Below, one piece after another: positions 26,006 through 35,407 of a DNA stretch of 64,000 bases. The notes under the pieces are model-generated. The model was not told where the DNA came from. It was given only the letters and a program-made list of their open reading frames with translations, and made no database searches. A program made the position numbers and the translations under genes. Numbering within the stretch: the stretch's first letter is position 1; every line of letters begins with the position of its first letter. Source of the stretch: Polycladidibacter hongkongensis (GTDB lineage Bacteria > Pseudomonadota > Alphaproteobacteria > Rhizobiales > Stappiaceae); contig NZ_LLWC01000036.1 in the NCBI RefSeq assembly GCF_001561995.1, positions 310,001 to 374,000 on the forward strand, in the 5' to 3' direction.

Positions 26006-27295
26006 CTAACTCCCCGCATACATGCGGCCGGGGTTTAAAACGGCTTGCGGATCAAACTGTTGTTTTATGCGTTGTGACAGCTGTTGCAGTGGCGCGGGCT
26101 GTGGCTGGAACACCTGTTGCTGCTGCCGCTGCGCCAACGGCGCTCGCATGAGGGTGGCATGGCCGCCCCCTGCCTTATGCAGGGCGGCGCGGATGGTTTC
26201 CCCCTCTGGCTCTTCGGTGGGTGTTTGGAGCCAAACGAGCCCCCCTGCCCAATCACGAAAGTATCCGCTAGCAAGAGAATGCGGCAGAGCCTGCAAAAAA
26301 CGATGCCCATGGGCCGGTGCAAGGCTGATACGCCACAGGCAGGTTTGCGGCAGAGCCAAAGGCACCACATCGCGAATCTGTCGCCATATGGATCCGGAGG
26401 TGGACGCATCAAGGGTAGATTGCTCCCCATAGGCATTCAACGCGGATTGCAATTGGCGAAAACGGGCGGCAATGGAACCGCTGCTGCCCTCCAAGCGTAA
26501 TAAAGTGAGCGACCCCATATCGGCCAGTGGATTAGACGCCAAACGGCGCGCGACAAAGTCCGGCAGGTAGGCAGCGGACGAGACTTCTGCGCTAGAGGCC
26601 ATGGCAGCTGACATTATCTGGCTGGCGGTTTCACAGCTGGCCCCGAGCACACACAGGCTTCGTTCTTCCTGTGGGCGGGGCAACACTTTGAGCGTCAACT
26701 CGGTGGCTATCATCAAGGTGCCCCAGCTGTTGCAAAAGGCGCGGGCAACGTCATAGCCCGTAACGTTTTTCACCACTTTACCACCTGCTTTAAAGACTTC
26801 GGCGCGACCGCTCACTGCAGTCAGGCCCAAAACATGATCACGGGCCGCCCCTGCCTTGAGGCGGCGCGGGCCGGATAGATTGGTGGCCAAAACGCCGCCC
26901 AGCGTTCCTGTGGTTTGCATCGGTTCGCCGTGACCGCTAGCAAACGCGGCTGGGTTGATCGGCTCAAATGGCAGTATTTGCCCATGTTCTGCCAGTGCTG
27001 CCTCTATTTGCGCCATGGGTGTGCCCGCTTTGGCGGTGAGGACAAGTTCCTCTGGCTGGTAGTCTATAATACCGCTGAAATTCTTCAGTGTAAGGCGATG
27101 AGGAAGCTCAACGGCACGCCCCCAACCGAGCTTGGTGCCAGTGCCCTCAATCTGCAGGGGTTGCTGCTGTGCTAAAGCCCAAGCAACGACCTCTTGCACT
27201 TGCTGGGTATTTTGCGGCGCGAAGATACTAGCCTCTTGGGCTTGAACAGTGCTGGCAGGGTGGGCGCCGCCGTTTACTTTATCATTCTCAAGCAT
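26006..27295 (-). CDS. glcE: Glycolate oxidase FAD-binding subunit
   Basis: A 429-residue FAD-binding (PCMH/VAO type) subunit of glycolate dehydrogenase. The N-terminal FAD domain contains LQIEGTGTKLGWG, GTLGGVLATNLSGPRR and VKNVTGYDVARAFCNSWG, and the C-terminal end is FDPQAVLNPGRMY. It lacks the full cap domain of GlcD, as expected. It begins 17 bp after glcD and ends 2 bp before glcF. The length is somewhat above the E. coli protein owing to an N-terminal extension and a Gln-rich segment. Confidence 0.94.
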   Translation of the reverse strand: MLENDKVNGGAHPASTVQAQEASIFAPQNTQQVQEVVAWALAQQQPLQIEGTGTKLGWGRAVELPHRLTLKNFSGIIDYQPEELVLTAKAGTPMAQIEAALAEHGQILPFEPINPAAFASGHGEPMQTTGTLGGVLATNLSGPRRLKAGAARDHVLGLTAVSGRAEVFKAGGKVVKNVTGYDVARAFCNSWGTLMIATELTLKVLPRPQEERSLCVLGASCETASQIMSAAMASSAEVSSAAYLPDFVARRLASNPLADMGSLTLLRLEGSSGSIAARFRQLQSALNAYGEQSTLDASTSGSIWRQIRDVVPLALPQTCLWRISLAPAHGHRFLQALPHSLASGYFRDWAGGLVWLQTPTEEPEGETIRAALHKAGGGHATLMRAPLAQRQQQQVFQPQPAPLQQLSQRIKQQFDPQAVLNPGRMYAGS

Positions 27296-27312
27296 GGTCT
27301 GACGTTCCCTTT

Positions 27313-28809
27313 CTAAAATCGCGGAATATCGGGAAACGGCAGCTTGCCGCCGGATATGTGCATTTTTCCCAGTTCGGCGCAGCGGTGCAGCTGCGGAAAG
27401 ACCTTGCCCGGATTAAGCAGGTGATGCGGATCAAAGGCACACTTGATCCGCTCTTGGTGGGCAAGATCGGTTTCGCTGAACATTTCGGGCATAAGATCGC
27501 GCTTTTCGATGCCCACACCATGCTCGCCTGTAAGCACTCCACCAACTTTGACACATAGGCGAAGAATGTCGGCGCCAAAGGCCTCTGCCGCTTCCAGATC
27601 TCCGGGCTTGTTGGCATCATAAAGAATAAGCGGGTGCAAATTCCCATCCCCGGCATGAAAAACATTGCCACAACGTAGGCCGTGCTTTTGCTCCAGCGCC
27701 TCCATTTCCAGCAGAACCTCCGGAAGTTTTGCACGTGGTATTGTGCCATCCATGCAGAGGAAATCCGGCGCAAGGCGGCCAAATGCCGGGAACGCAGATT
27801 TTCGGCCCGCCCAGAATAGCGCCCTCTCTTCTTCGGATTGCGAAATCCGTTGATAGATTGCGCCGTTTTTTTGCGTTATTGCTTCGACCTGCGCCAAAAG
27901 ATCTGTGATTTCTGCTTGGGGGCCATCAAGCTCGATAATCATCAGCGCGGCGGCCTCTGTCGGGTAACCTGCGTTCACATAGTTCTCAGCGGCAACGATG
28001 GAGAGGTTGTCCATCAATTCCATACCGCCGGGGATTATGCCTGCGGCGATGATATCAGCCACACATTGCCCCGCAGCAATGATCGTTGGGAAACCGACAA
28101 GGACAGCCTGCTGCCCCTCCGGCTTTTGTAAAACACGCACCGTTACTTCTGTAATGACAGCAAGCAAGCCTTCAGAGCCAGTAAGCAGCGCAAGCAGATC
28201 ATAGGCTTCGCTATCCAGATGCTTGCCGCCAAGGCGAATGATATCGCCGTTCATCAACACCATTTCAAGCCCAAGCACATTGTTGGTTGTCAGGCCGTAT
28301 TTCAGCGAGTGTACACCACCGGAGTTTTCTGCGATGTTGCCCCCAACGGAGCAGGCCAGCTGGGAAGACGGATCTGGGGCGAAATAAAAGCCTGCATGCT
28401 CTACCTCTCTGGTAATGCCAAGATTGGTAACGCCGGGCTGGGTCACCACCGCTCTGTTAGGTAAATCCACATCCAGAATACGGTTGAACTTCATCATCGA
28501 CATGAGGATGCCGTCTTCCAGCGGCAAGGCACCGCCAGAAAGCGATGTTCCCGCACCGCGCGGTACAACCTTCACTTTGTTTGCTGAACAGTAGCGCAAT
28601 ATTTGCGCAACCTGCTCTGTGGTTTCCGGTAGGACAACAGCAATTGGGGTTTGCCGATAAGCTGTCAATGCGTCTGTTTCGTATGGGCGCAACTGCGTGG
28701 GCGTGGATACCACGCTCTCCTTGGGCAAGATCTTCTCAAGAGCCGCTATAATCTCTGCTCGGCGCGCAAGCACCTGCGCATCTGGCTCCGGCATCCGAAT
28801 TGCTGACAT
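27313..28809 (-). CDS. glcD: Glycolate oxidase subunit GlcD
   Basis: A 498-residue FAD-linked oxidase, the catalytic subunit of glycolate dehydrogenase. The FAD-binding block is VVPRGAGTSLSGGALPLEDG, then GNIAENSGGVHSLKYGLTTN; the C-terminal FAD-oxidase domain carries NVFHAGDGNLHPLILYD and GVLTGEHGVGIEKR. ATG 28809 is used, with GGGAGAG upstream; an upstream in-frame start would add eight residues. It is the first gene of glcDEF, divergent from a LysR regulator across 181 bp. Confidence 0.96.
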   Translation of the reverse strand: MSAIRMPEPDAQVLARRAEIIAALEKILPKESVVSTPTQLRPYETDALTAYRQTPIAVVLPETTEQVAQILRYCSANKVKVVPRGAGTSLSGGALPLEDGILMSMMKFNRILDVDLPNRAVVTQPGVTNLGITREVEHAGFYFAPDPSSQLACSVGGNIAENSGGVHSLKYGLTTNNVLGLEMVLMNGDIIRLGGKHLDSEAYDLLALLTGSEGLLAVITEVTVRVLQKPEGQQAVLVGFPTIIAAGQCVADIIAAGIIPGGMELMDNLSIVAAENYVNAGYPTEAAALMIIELDGPQAEITDLLAQVEAITQKNGAIYQRISQSEEERALFWAGRKSAFPAFGRLAPDFLCMDGTIPRAKLPEVLLEMEALEQKHGLRCGNVFHAGDGNLHPLILYDANKPGDLEAAEAFGADILRLCVKVGGVLTGEHGVGIEKRDLMPEMFSETDLAHQERIKCAFDPHHLLNPGKVFPQLHRCAELGKMHISGGKLPFPDIPRF

Positions 28810-28990
28810 GTTGGTCTCTCCCGGCAGGCGCAAACGACCCCGACCCCCTCATGTGCATTATTGACACCCTAGGTACGACAGAGGCACCCAAAGCAATGTT
28901 TAATAACTAGTATTATTGACTAGATTTGCCACAAGTTGATTACTGTCGAAATAGAGAAAATGTCTAATAACCTTTTCCCGGAGGTAGGAA

Positions 28991-29917
28991 ATGGCCAATC
29001 TGACAGAGATGGAGATCTTTGCGCGAGTGGTGACTGCTGGTGGCATGTCTGCCGCAGCGCGCGAATTGGGGATATCACCTGCGGTGGTTTCTAAGCGGCT
29101 GAGCAAACTGGAAGCGCGACTGGGCACTCGATTGATGCAGCGCACCACTCGGCAATTCTGCCTAACAGAAGCTGGCAGGGGCTACTACGAGCGCATCTTG
29201 CCAATTCTGGATTTGGTGGAGGAAGCAGAATCATTTGTCTGCGGACGGACGGGTGTGGCCCGCGGGGTTTTACGGGTGAGCGCGCCAACTTCGTTTGGAC
29301 GTTTGCACATTGCCCCGTTCGTGGGGGAGTTCTTGCAGGAAAACCCCGAGCTTTCGCTGGAGCTCGACCTTTCAGATCGGTTTGTCGATATCGTTGGCGA
29401 GGGGTACGACGCGGCTATTCGCGTAGGGGAGCTTTCAGATTCCTCCCTTGTGGCCCGCAAACTGGCACCAATCCACCGGGTGCTTTGTGCAGCGCCTACT
29501 TATCTGGCGACTGCAGGGCCGGTGCGTAACTGGCACGACCTCTGCGAGAATCACACGTGCCTTGCGGCGGTACAGCAGGATTTATGGCGTCTCAACGGGC
29601 CTGATGGGCCGGTTAGTTTTCAGGTACATGACAGACTGCGCACCAACTCCAGCGAAGTTGTCCGCTCTGCGGTACTTGCCGGCGCCGGAGTGGCGCTGCG
29701 CTCCACATGGGATGTGGGCGAAGAACTGCGCAGCGGCGCGCTGCAAGTGGTGCTACCAGACTACCGAAACTCCGAGTATCTAGGTTTATTCGGCATTTAC
29801 CCTAGCCGGCAGTTTGTACCCGTCAAACTGCGAATCTTTCTGGATTTCCTTGCCAAGAAGTATGCGCCTGAGCCCTACTGGGATGCACAGCTGGAAGCAC
29901 TGGAGATTGTTGTTTAG
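28991..29917 (+). CDS. LysR family regulator divergent from glcDEF
   Basis: A 308-residue LysR-type regulator. The N-terminal winged helix (about 5-62) has FARVVTAGGMSAAARELGIS, then a linker helix, and a periplasmic-binding-like effector domain (about 90-295). A clear GGAGG ribosome site is present seven bases before ATG 28991. Divergent placement suggests it controls glcDEF in response to a glycolate-related ligand. It belongs to the DsdA/GcvA-like subgroup by general look only. The gap contains the AT-rich near-dyad TAATAACTAGTATTATT (28901-28917). Confidence 0.9.
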   Translation: MANLTEMEIFARVVTAGGMSAAARELGISPAVVSKRLSKLEARLGTRLMQRTTRQFCLTEAGRGYYERILPILDLVEEAESFVCGRTGVARGVLRVSAPTSFGRLHIAPFVGEFLQENPELSLELDLSDRFVDIVGEGYDAAIRVGELSDSSLVARKLAPIHRVLCAAPTYLATAGPVRNWHDLCENHTCLAAVQQDLWRLNGPDGPVSFQVHDRLRTNSSEVVRSAVLAGAGVALRSTWDVGEELRSGALQVVLPDYRNSEYLGLFGIYPSRQFVPVKLRIFLDFLAKKYAPEPYWDAQLEALEIVV

Positions 29918-30071
29918 CAAACTGAACCGCGAAATGGCGATTACCCCGCGGCAATTCGCCTCAACAATCGACATGCGGTCTCCCAATCTTAGTTTGGAGC
30001 GGTTACAACTAGAAAGTGGAGAGGGGCGCTATGCCCAAAGTCTGGTAGATCCTGAGCTTTAGGAGACTTGA

Positions 30072-30470
30072 ATGAAAAAGATCGGATTCGTTGCGGCATT
30101 GGCCGTTCTGTTGGCAAGCGGTTCCGCTTTTGCTGATGGCGATATTAAAAAGGGCGCAAAAGTTTTCAAAAAGTGTAAGGCCTGCCATGCCGTCGGCGAG
30201 AAAGCCAAGAACAAGGTTGGTCCGATTTTGAACGGCGTTGTTGGCGCCGACTGGGGACATATTGAAGGTTACAAATACTCCAAGCCGCTGCTGGCGGGAA
30301 AAGAGGAAGGCAAGGTTTGGGATATGGAAACCCTGAGCGCCTATCTCAAAAAACCAAAGAAAGTCATTCCTAAAGGAAAAATGGCGTTTGCTGGCCTGCG
30401 CAAACCTGCGGACATCGAGAACGTGATTGCCTATTTGGATCAGTTCAACGCGGATGGCACCAAGAAGTAA
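30072..30470 (+). CDS. Periplasmic c-type cytochrome
   Basis: A 132-residue small cytochrome c. The N-terminal signal peptide ends SAFA before DGD. The haem motif CKACH follows (about residues 35-39), and the sixth-ligand methionine lies in KGKMAFAGL. It resembles cytochrome c2/c550-type electron carriers between the bc1 complex or other dehydrogenases and oxidases. AGGAG is seven bases upstream of the ATG. A strong terminator follows, so it is a single-gene unit. It is near, but not linked to, glcDEF and the LutA-like gene. Confidence 0.93.
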   Translation: MKKIGFVAALAVLLASGSAFADGDIKKGAKVFKKCKACHAVGEKAKNKVGPILNGVVGADWGHIEGYKYSKPLLAGKEEGKVWDMETLSAYLKKPKKVIPKGKMAFAGLRKPADIENVIAYLDQFNADGTKK

Positions 30471-30492
30471 GCTACGCATCCAAGCAAGCTTT

Positions 30493-30528
30493 AAAAAGGC
30501 TCCTTCTGAAACACGGAGGTGCCTTTTT
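30493..30528 (+). terminator. Terminator after cytochrome c gene
   Basis: AAAAAGGC (30493-30500) pairs with GCCTTTTT (30521-30528), with an inner TCC/GGA pairing. Confidence 0.75.
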
Positions 30529-30610
30529 ATTTGTGCCGAGCAAAAGTGCTTTTGGCAGGTTCCGCCGATTGTGGCATAATCGGCGTTTAGGGCTTTCAAA
30601 AGGTAAAGGG

Positions 30611-31408
30611 ATGGGCATGGCCGCCAGCCGCAAGACAAACCCAAGTGTTGGGCTTTTTTCCGGATGCGCCTGTTCCCTATTCCGGCCCAGCATTGTGTCT
30701 TGCGCTGCCGAATTGCTGCTCGCCTCTGGTGCGCAAGTGGAAGTGCCTGCCGCACAACCTTGCTGCGGACTTACAGCGCTGAAAAGCGGCGACAGGCAAG
30801 AGGCTGTTGCGCTTGCACGCACCCTTATCCAGCTCTTTGATAGTTTTGATTATGTTGTCAGCCCATCGGTGTTTTGTGCCCGTGTGCTACGAGAAACCTT
30901 TCCTATATTGCTTAGGGATGACCCGAAGTGGGCAGCGCGAGCGCAAGGCTTTGCCAAGCGCAGTTTCGAGCTTTGTGATTTTCTGGCCCGCAAACAGGCC
31001 CTCCCGCAACCAGAGCGGCAATTTCACGGCTCTCTGGTATTTTTAGAGTTTTCCGACGCACCGACGCTGTTTGGCAGCGCCTCTAGCGGGCGCAACCTGC
31101 TTAGCAATCTGCGTGGAGTGCACGTTAAAACCATTCCCGAGGTATTTCCCGGACGGGCGCCCGGAGCCAAGCAAAGCATTGACATACCTGAGCTTAGCGA
31201 TTGGCAGATGGAGCGACTTTTAGAAGACTTGCGCCACAGCGGAGCAGGCACATTCGTCGCGGGCGACCTTTCCATATTGATGGAAGTCGCCAATGGGCTG
31301 CGCCGAAGCGGTTCTGCTATCGAAGTAAGGCATGTTGCAGAAGTACTGGCGGGCAGACAAGACTTACCAGCTATTGGTGCGCGCCGAGCGCAACATATTG
31401 CCTCTTGA
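30611..31408 (+). CDS. LutA/LldE-like CCG-domain protein, degenerate second half
   Basis: A 265-residue cytosolic protein resembling the LutA/LldE subunit of lactate oxidation. The first CCG domain is visible: FSGCACSLFRP (about 16-26) and PAAQPCCG (46-53), followed by SGDRQEAVALARTLIQLF. The second domain of LutA normally has a DSCH motif and a second CCG; here the matching stretches read FLEFSDAPTLFGS and EVFPGRAPGAKQ. The GDLSILMEVANGLRRSGS and VRHVAEVLAG tail is retained. Complete Fe-S chemistry is therefore unlikely. No LutB or LutC gene is adjacent. ATG 30611 is used with AAAGG upstream; ATG 30617 is equally possible. Confidence 0.7.
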   Translation: MGMAASRKTNPSVGLFSGCACSLFRPSIVSCAAELLLASGAQVEVPAAQPCCGLTALKSGDRQEAVALARTLIQLFDSFDYVVSPSVFCARVLRETFPILLRDDPKWAARAQGFAKRSFELCDFLARKQALPQPERQFHGSLVFLEFSDAPTLFGSASSGRNLLSNLRGVHVKTIPEVFPGRAPGAKQSIDIPELSDWQMERLLEDLRHSGAGTFVAGDLSILMEVANGLRRSGSAIEVRHVAEVLAGRQDLPAIGARRAQHIAS

Positions 31409-31697
31409 TGCTTCGCTAAAATTAAAACGAAAGATCCGGCAAAACTGAACCGAATGCCGATCACCTGATATACCTCAGCATTTCTCTTAATACAGGCAGA
31501 CATATTGCCGCTGTTGAACCGAAAATAAGCGTTTTATTTGCTTTTCGAAATAATGTCGCGCTTCTAACTGTTGCTCTTCCTTATACAGAGGACTAGTGTG
31601 CTTTTTGCGAATGGCAGGGGCTGTTCGCCGCAGAGTGCTTTTTTAAAGCAATACAAGCTCTGCTGGATGCAAATTGTTTTTAGGGAGCCCACCGCAA

Positions 31698-32768
31698 ATG
31701 GGAAAGCTTAAGCCAGGCGTCGTATTCGGCGATGATTACAAAACACTGATCGAAGCTTGCCGCGAGGGCCAATATGCCCTGCCTGCAGTCAACGTAGTTG
31801 GCACCAATACTGCCAATGCTGTGATGGAAGCTGCTGCCCGTAACAAGTCTGACGTAATTGTACAGCTGTCTAACGGCGGCGCACAGTTCTTTGCCGGTAA
31901 AGGCATCAAAGACGATCTGCAAGCCAAAGTCCTCGGCGCTGTTTCTTGTGCGCGTCACGTGCACATGCTGGCTGAGCATTACGGCATTTGTGTTGTGCTG
32001 CACACTGACCACGCCAACCGTAAACTGGTGCCATGGCTGGAAGAGCTGCTCAAGCATGGCGAAGAATTCTTCAAAGCCAATGGCAAACCGCTGTTCACCT
32101 CGCACATGCTGGATCTTTCCGAGGAATCTTTGGAAGACAATCTGGCCGAGAGCGAGCGCTTCTTGAAAATGATGGCGCCTTTGGACATGAGCCTGGAAAT
32201 CGAACTGGGCTGCACCGGCGGTGAAGAAGACGGCGTTGGTTCTGACGAAGATATTGGTGCAGACAATCCAAAACTGTACACCCAGCCTTCCGAAGTGCTG
32301 GAAGCCTATAACCGTCTGTCCCCACTTGGTCACTTCTCTGTGGCGGCCTCCTTCGGTAACGTGCACGGCGTCTACAAGCCGGGCAATGTAAAGCTGCGTC
32401 CGGAAATTCTGCGTGAAAGTCAGAAACTGCTATCCGAAACCCATGGGTTGAAGAAGAACGCTCTACCTTTGGTATTCCACGGCGGTTCCGGCTCTGAAAA
32501 ATCGAAGATTGAAGAAAGCCTTGGTTATGGTGTGTTCAAAATGAACATCGACACCGACACCCAATTTGCTTTCTCCAAACCGGTTGGTGACTATGTCGCG
32601 GCCAACAAGGCAGCGTTTGAACATCAGATCGATCCAGAAGACGGCACACCTTACAAATCCAAGTACGACCCACGTAAGTGGCTGCGTGCTGGTGAGGAAG
32701 GTCTTATCGAGCGTCTTGGCGAAGCGTGCACCGACCTTCGCTCCACCGGTAAGTCTTTGGCGCAGTAA
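31698..32768 (+). CDS. fba: Class II fructose-bisphosphate aldolase
   Basis: A 356-residue class IIA zinc aldolase. It cleaves fructose 1,6-bisphosphate to dihydroxyacetone phosphate and glyceraldehyde 3-phosphate in glycolysis and gluconeogenesis. Zinc ligands appear in VVLHTDHANRK, LEIELGCTGGEEDGVG, the FGNVHGVYKPG block, and PLVFHGGSGSEK. Length matches E. coli FbaA. ATG 31698 has AGGGAG ten bases upstream; an earlier in-frame ATG (31674) is less likely. It is a single-gene unit with its own terminator. Codon use is biased, as in highly expressed genes. Confidence 0.97.
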   Translation: MGKLKPGVVFGDDYKTLIEACREGQYALPAVNVVGTNTANAVMEAAARNKSDVIVQLSNGGAQFFAGKGIKDDLQAKVLGAVSCARHVHMLAEHYGICVVLHTDHANRKLVPWLEELLKHGEEFFKANGKPLFTSHMLDLSEESLEDNLAESERFLKMMAPLDMSLEIELGCTGGEEDGVGSDEDIGADNPKLYTQPSEVLEAYNRLSPLGHFSVAASFGNVHGVYKPGNVKLRPEILRESQKLLSETHGLKKNALPLVFHGGSGSEKSKIEESLGYGVFKMNIDTDTQFAFSKPVGDYVAANKAAFEHQIDPEDGTPYKSKYDPRKWLRAGEEGLIERLGEACTDLRSTGKSLAQ

Positions 32769-32793
32769 AACCTGCGATCATAAGAGAAAAAGG

Positions 32794-32819
32794 AGCCCGG
32801 CTTTCATGCCGGGCTTTTT
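32794..32819 (+). terminator. Terminator after fba
   Basis: AGCCCGGC (32794-32801) pairs with GCCGGGCT (32808-32815), followed by TTTTA. Confidence 0.88.
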
Positions 32820-32948
32820 ATTTAGGGCCATCTCGATACATTTTGCGACAAACAAGTACAAGCCAACACAATAAAGTATTCTATTGGCAAACTCTCACGA
32901 CATTGGCTGCTTATATTCTCCATATTGAAATAAGTGAGACATATCGCC

Positions 32949-33656
32949 ATGCGCTACATTACAATTGCTATAAATATTGCCTGTATTGTTAGTTTTAAAC
33001 TCTCCGGATTTGACTTCACCCATCAAGGTGACATCCGGTATATGCTCCTTGTATACACCGGCTTACTAGGCCTAGTTTACTTGGCCGCGTCTGGTTTGGT
33101 TGCACTCCCGGTGATTTGGGTGCGCCGTTACTTTAGCGATAGAGCCAATGCGCGCGCCTTACAGGTTAAAGCACATAAACGCTACGCCACCTATTCTCTA
33201 ATCCCGATTATTGGCCACTTCATTCTGGTGCAAGTGCCCGCAGTCCCACTTTCAAGCCAGTTTGTTGCCTCGTTGTCAACGGAAGGGGCCGTTTTAATTA
33301 ATGGCCATCACCTTGCGACGGTCTTTGGCAAAGCCTTGGCACATTTTGCTATGCCGCTTGGGGAGATATCCTTTTACATTCTGCTGATTATCATGGCCGC
33401 TGGACTGAGCGGAATGGTTGCTTACCGCCGATTTAAGTGGATCCACAAGCTGAGTGCGCTGGTACTGATAACCGGAGCTGCGCACAGCATGTTCCTGCTG
33501 CCCAATCTACAAGAGTTCGCATTGGTTTGGCTGGCCTGTACGTTGGCAAGCGGCGTAGCGGTGGTTTGCGGCTTGCATCAGTTATTCGCCGGCAACCGCC
33601 GCGCCACCACTTTACCTAATGTACTTCGGCGCAACGGTAGTCAAAAGCTGCTTTGA
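32949..33656 (+). CDS. Ferric-reductase-like transmembrane haem protein
   Basis: A 235-residue inner-membrane protein with about six hydrophobic helices. Histidines lie in helix positions expected to bind haem b (PIIGHFILVQV, GKALAHFAM, and WIHKLSALVLITGAAHSMFL with two histidines 13 apart). This resembles the ferric reductase-like transmembrane domain. It has no FAD or NADH domain, so it would need a partner. ATG 32949 is used; no strong Shine-Dalgarno is seen. The 3' end overlaps the convergent amidotransferase gene by 41 bp. Function is not established. Confidence 0.6.
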   Translation: MRYITIAINIACIVSFKLSGFDFTHQGDIRYMLLVYTGLLGLVYLAASGLVALPVIWVRRYFSDRANARALQVKAHKRYATYSLIPIIGHFILVQVPAVPLSSQFVASLSTEGAVLINGHHLATVFGKALAHFAMPLGEISFYILLIIMAAGLSGMVAYRRFKWIHKLSALVLITGAAHSMFLLPNLQEFALVWLACTLASGVAVVCGLHQLFAGNRRATTLPNVLRRNGSQKLL

Positions 33657-34362
33657 CCAACGCCAACCAGCGGTGAGATAACTCAAGCCCCAGCGCCTCT
33701 GCCCTTGGCCCGTGCAGCGGGGCTTGATCATTCTGGATTTCACTCCAATTGGGCACGAGCGATGCAAGCTCCTGTGCAAAGCAGGTGTTCCACTTCGCCA
33801 CCTCTTCTCTACCGCATTCAAAATGGAACTGAACGGCGTAGGTGCCGCGCCCGATACGGAACGCCTGATTTGGCGTTCGGTGTGAGGAGGCCAGACGAAT
33901 GGCTCCTTCAGGCAGGGAATAGGTGTCTGTATGTAAGATGAACTGATGATCCCCATCCGAGAGGCAAGAGAAAACCGGGTCATTTTGCGCCGCTTCCGTT
34001 AATTGTAGAGGCAGCCAACCTGCCTCGACGGGTTGGGCGAGTATGTTCTCAGCACCGAAAGCGCGTGCAATTAGCTGTGAGCCAAGGCAAATACCCAAGA
34101 CCGGTTTACCCACGGCGTGAAACGCCTGAAACAGTGCGCAGACCTGTGGCAAAAATGGGTGCTCGACATCTGCCTGAGCGTTTTGCAAGCCCCCAAGGAC
34201 AATAAGTCCATCGTAGTGCTCAGTATTAGCGACGAGGCGATTTAGCTCGCTGTTTTGCTGCCAAGGGCGAAGATAGGTGAGCCGGGCATTCTCGCTCGCT
34301 ATGGCTGCGCCTAGAAGGCCAAGCTCAACGTGCTGGCAATTTTCGATACAAAGAATATGCAT
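33616..34362 (-). CDS. Class I glutamine amidotransferase
   Basis: A 248-residue type 1 glutamine amidotransferase of the GMP-synthase-like (GATase1) group. The nucleophile block is KPVLGICLGSQLIARAFG with catalytic Cys; the His-Glu pair is in YAVQFHFEC. Such stand-alone proteins act in gamma-glutamyl hydrolysis or as part of small-molecule pathways; the substrate is unknown. It is located just downstream of an ABC permease gene (36-bp gap) and may share its transcript, which hints at a link with an amino acid or polyamine. It overlaps the convergent membrane gene. Confidence 0.9.
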   Translation of the reverse strand: MHILCIENCQHVELGLLGAAIASENARLTYLRPWQQNSELNRLVANTEHYDGLIVLGGLQNAQADVEHPFLPQVCALFQAFHAVGKPVLGICLGSQLIARAFGAENILAQPVEAGWLPLQLTEAAQNDPVFSCLSDGDHQFILHTDTYSLPEGAIRLASSHRTPNQAFRIGRGTYAVQFHFECGREEVAKWNTCFAQELASLVPNWSEIQNDQAPLHGPRAEALGLELSHRWLALVKAAFDYRCAEVH

Positions 34363-34398
34363 AGATTGAAATCTCTAGAGCCCGTGCAATCGCGCGAA

Positions 34399-35304
34399 CT
34401 AGCTGTGTTCATGACGTTTTTTAAGACGTGCCTCGAGGGTCCGTACTGCTAAGGAAAGCGAGATTGTCATGACTAGATAGAGGTATGCAACAGTGTTGTA
34501 CGTTTCAAAGAACAAAAATGTTGATGACGAATACAGTTTTCCCAACTGGGTAATGTCGGCAACGCCAAGCACTGACACCAAAGCGCTGTCTTTGATCATC
34601 GCCACGAAGTCATTGCCGAGCGGGGGTAGGATGTTTTTGAGCGCTTGCGGCCAAACGACGAGCCGGAAGGTTTGCCATGGACTTAGCCCCAGAGCGCGCG
34701 CCGCCTCAACCTGACCCGAGCCAACGCTTTCGATGCCGGCGCGAAAGATCTCGGCTATAAATGCAGAATAGCCAATAGAAAGCGCGAGGATCGCCCGCCA
34801 TGTCATGGAGAAGTCGCGAACACGTAGCTTCTCCAAAATGTCTGCCTCGATAAGCGGTGCAGCCAACCAATTGTAAAGACTTACCAATTGGGGTGCCCCG
34901 ACAAAGGCGATATAAAACAAGAGCACCAGCACTGGCACGCCGCGCACTATTTCTGTATAGAAGCTGGCTGCTTCACGGAGGGCACGACTTTTCGCAAGTC
35001 TGGCTTTGGCAATCGCAAGGCCCAGTAGGCTGGCCAGCGCAAAAGCTATCGCGGTCACATAGAGGGTGACACCCATGCCTTTCACGAGGCTTTTGAAGAT
35101 CAGCAGGTAGTTCTCATCTACGGCGACCCACCAGGCGTAGAACAGCCCAAGCAGACAACACAACACCAACCAAATCGGTGTGCGACGGACAAGGTTACGC
35201 TTGCGCCCAATAGAATTTGGAGAACCTACCGGATTGGAATTGGTCGCGGAGCTGGTGGCTGCGGCAAGCGCTTTGTCCGGCATTCGCTCTTGGCTGCTAG
35301 GCAT
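34399..35304 (-). CDS. Amino-acid ABC transporter permease
   Basis: A 301-residue inner-membrane permease of the HisM/GlnP (PAAT) family. A hydrophilic N-terminus of about 45 residues precedes TM1. The membrane core includes [37 protein letters not shown], and the cytoplasmic EAA loop with [18 protein letters not shown]-x-VV-P-A. It usually pairs with a second permease and an ATPase, neither of which is in the window. It lies downstream of the binding-protein gene, separated by a GC-rich hairpin. The start is uncertain: ATG 35304, 35283 or TTG 35322 are possible, with weak ribosome sites. Confidence 0.88.
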   Translation of the reverse strand: MPSSQERMPDKALAAATSSATNSNPVGSPNSIGRKRNLVRRTPIWLVLCCLLGLFYAWWVAVDENYLLIFKSLVKGMGVTLYVTAIAFALASLLGLAIAKARLAKSRALREAASFYTEIVRGVPVLVLLFYIAFVGAPQLVSLYNWLAAPLIEADILEKLRVRDFSMTWRAILALSIGYSAFIAEIFRAGIESVGSGQVEAARALGLSPWQTFRLVVWPQALKNILPPLGNDFVAMIKDSALVSVLGVADITQLGKLYSSSTFLFFETYNTVAYLYLVMTISLSLAVRTLEARLKKRHEHS

Positions 35305-35370
35305 TCTTACAGGACGCCCCAAGACTAATCGGGAGGCAGCAAAAATTCACGGGATTACCCCTCTTGAAGC

Positions 35371-35400
35371 AAAAGCGGCCGCCCTTTCTGCTGGGCGGCC
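35371..35400 (-). terminator. Hairpin between binding protein and permease genes
   Basis: GGCCGCCC (35377-35384) pairs with GGGCGGCC (35393-35400). Read on the minus strand it is followed by GCTTTT. Probably a partial terminator or mRNA stabiliser giving more binding protein than permease. Confidence 0.65.
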
Positions 35401-35407
35401 AAGCCTA

